This document shows, one piece after another, positions 62,188 to 64,000 of a stretch of DNA of 64,000 bases (position 1 is its first letter; each line of letters begins with the position of its first letter). The DNA is from Beaufortia kweichowensis. Its lineage: Eukaryota > Chordata > Actinopteri > Cypriniformes > Gastromyzontidae. The notes below the pieces were generated by a model. That model made no database searches and was not told the DNA's origin. It saw only the letters and a list, made by a program, of their open reading frames with translations. The position numbers were made by a program, and so were the translations under genes. The stretch lies in the NCBI GenBank assembly GCA_019155185.1, contig CM032809.1, forward strand, positions 7,708,621-7,772,620, given 5' to 3'.

Positions 62188-64000
62188 AACTCACTTTCTA
62201 TTTCTATTTCCCTGTTGTTTTTTCTGTCTCTCGTTTTCTTCTCCCATCATCACCTTCCCCTCCCCTCGTCGTCCAGGGCAACCTTGTTTACCTGCCGGGT
62301 AGCTCGTCTCACCGTTGTCATGGTGACAAAGCGATGTTGCCGTGCCGACCTGAAGTGGCAGTGCCACGACTCTCTCTCCCGTCTCTCTCGTCCCTTTCTT
62401 TTTGTTCTCCGGTGCTATCTCTGTTTTTCCTTTCAGTAATCCTTGATGCTACGTGACTCATCACAGCACAGGAAAGATGTGAATAAAGCTGCTCACAGAC
62501 TGGAGGATTTGCAGCCTGTGCCGCCCAGTTTATTAAAACAGAAATATCTTCAGTATTTAGGGGTGTGTTTTTTAGGTTTTGTGATAAAAGAGGTGTTTAT
62601 GTTAAGGGAGTATGCAGACAGTTAAGGTCTTGCGGTCCTGATGTGAGTTGCTTTCTTTATACAAATAAAACATTAACTTAATTCATTTTGGTTAGTATTT
62701 CAAAGTGCTCATGAAGTCAACAGTTGTCCAGGAACGGTGTGCTTGTTAAAATAAAGGTTAAATGATAGATTTTTTATTCTTGTGCCACAGGACAACCTTC
62801 ATTGGTTCTTGGGTTACTTCGAAAATCTAATAAAACTGAAAATACATCATTCCGTCCTTCATCCTTATGTTATTCTCAGTTTTGTGTCTTTGGGACGATG
62901 GTTCTTTAAAAACGATTTATTTAAGATTGTGTGTAAACTACAGCCCTTAATGGCATGACACAACACTGTCAAAAGTTTTGTTTTCCCTCCGTCTCCATGT
63001 TTTACTAAAGACAAACAAAGCAATTTGTGAAAATCAGATTTAAGTGCTGCAAAACAAGCTCTTACAGCCGAGATGAGATTAGTCGTGACCAGAGGGACTT
63101 AAACCAGGAAAGCAGACTAACCGCTGCAGAACAGACGTAATAGTGGGTGTAGTAGATCTTTGCATTACCAAAACAATCAATGAGACCTGCTTCATTAGTC
63201 ATCCTGATAAATGCCCTTGTGTTTTTGTCCTTCTCTGTGAGTCGTGATATATATTTTTGGCGTGCAATGAAACAGTGAAAGTCATTATGTATGGTTAATA
63301 CGGCTCCGCGTGAGCACGGGATCAATACGGACCCCAGATGAGCGATCGCGCCTGGTTGGTTAAAACGGAGCGATCTGGATTGGGCTGAAATGTCACCTGC
63401 TGCATAATTAATGCCTTTATGTTGATTTTGGCAATTTAGCTCAGGGCTTGTATCCAGGCCTTTCATTCAGTTCTTTTACTATTGCATTTATTTAAATCAG
63501 AGTTGTACTGATTAAACAATTCCATGTGGAATTAAGAATTGTAATACTAATGCCATCTACAGTTTTGTTATCTGTAATCTGTAACTTTTACCTCTCTTTC
63601 ACCACTTCTGCATAAAACATAAAATTGCTGTTTACTTTGTGTACTTATTTTATGGGTGTTCAAGTCAAATGATGTCAAACTGACAACGTCTTACAAAATC
63701 AAGCACAGCTGCTTAATTTATAAAATCATTATAAGAAGATATAAAGTATTATGAGATGATCGGCTGTTGTGAATTGGAGTAAAGTAAGGACAATATTTTT
63801 ATGTACTTGATTAAATTTATTTTTTAATCAACTTTTTTAAACTTATTTTTAACCAATAAATCCTACAAATTGCAACTTTTAAAATGGTGTAAAAAAGTGT
63901 ATTAATACCCAAATATAAATCGTCAACATCATCTATCCCTCTCTCCCTTTGTTTCTCCCTTCTGTTTCACAAGCCCAGAATCTCACCATTTTAATCTACT

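Overview
The window is ordinary vertebrate nuclear DNA, and the gene content, intron sizes and repeats point to a teleost, most likely a cypriniform relative of zebrafish. Seven genes were assembled completely from spliced exons, with one of them frameshifted, and an eighth and ninth are cut by the window edges or by a frame break as noted below. Splice phases close on whole codons for rnf115, scamp3, mrps21, ciart and rprd2. Species was not determined; the inference rests on protein similarity recalled from known families and on fish-type tRNA-derived SINEs and hAT-like MITEs.

Layout. Minus-strand block: ash1l 5' end (coding 2646 to beyond base 1, with CpG/G-rich promoter around 7.3-7.7 kb), rnf115 (13528-9453), scamp3 (18499-15150), crabp2, probably the b paralogue (24312-22577). 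Plus-strand block: mrps21 (26652-27538), ciart/CHRONO (31992-34608), rprd2 (36364-48229), and the first two coding exons of celf3 (from 55343; the rest lies beyond the right edge in a long intron of more than 7.9 kb). Human counterparts all lie on 1q21-q23, but in a different order, so this is a shuffled conserved-synteny block. The genes are housekeeping or regulatory (chromatin methylation, ubiquitylation, endosomal trafficking, retinoid binding, mitochondrial translation, circadian repression, Pol II CTD binding, RNA splicing); they do not form an operon or a joint pathway.

The remaining sequence is intronic or intergenic, AT-rich, with degenerate SINEs, short terminal-inverted-repeat elements (one hAT-like with an exact 8-bp target duplication), a tandem 0.3-kb duplication, a 152-bp CT microsatellite and candidate regulatory elements.

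Most useful observations: two coding breaks (ash1l, crabp2) that both look like loss of a GA dinucleotide and so may be consensus errors; an E-box/CCAAT cluster upstream of ciart; a triplet of CLEAR-like palindromes upstream of scamp3; a GC-AG intron in ciart; and a dispersed repeat bounded by direct TATGGATGTGACA motifs. I saw no sign of a novel defence, mobile or biosynthetic system.
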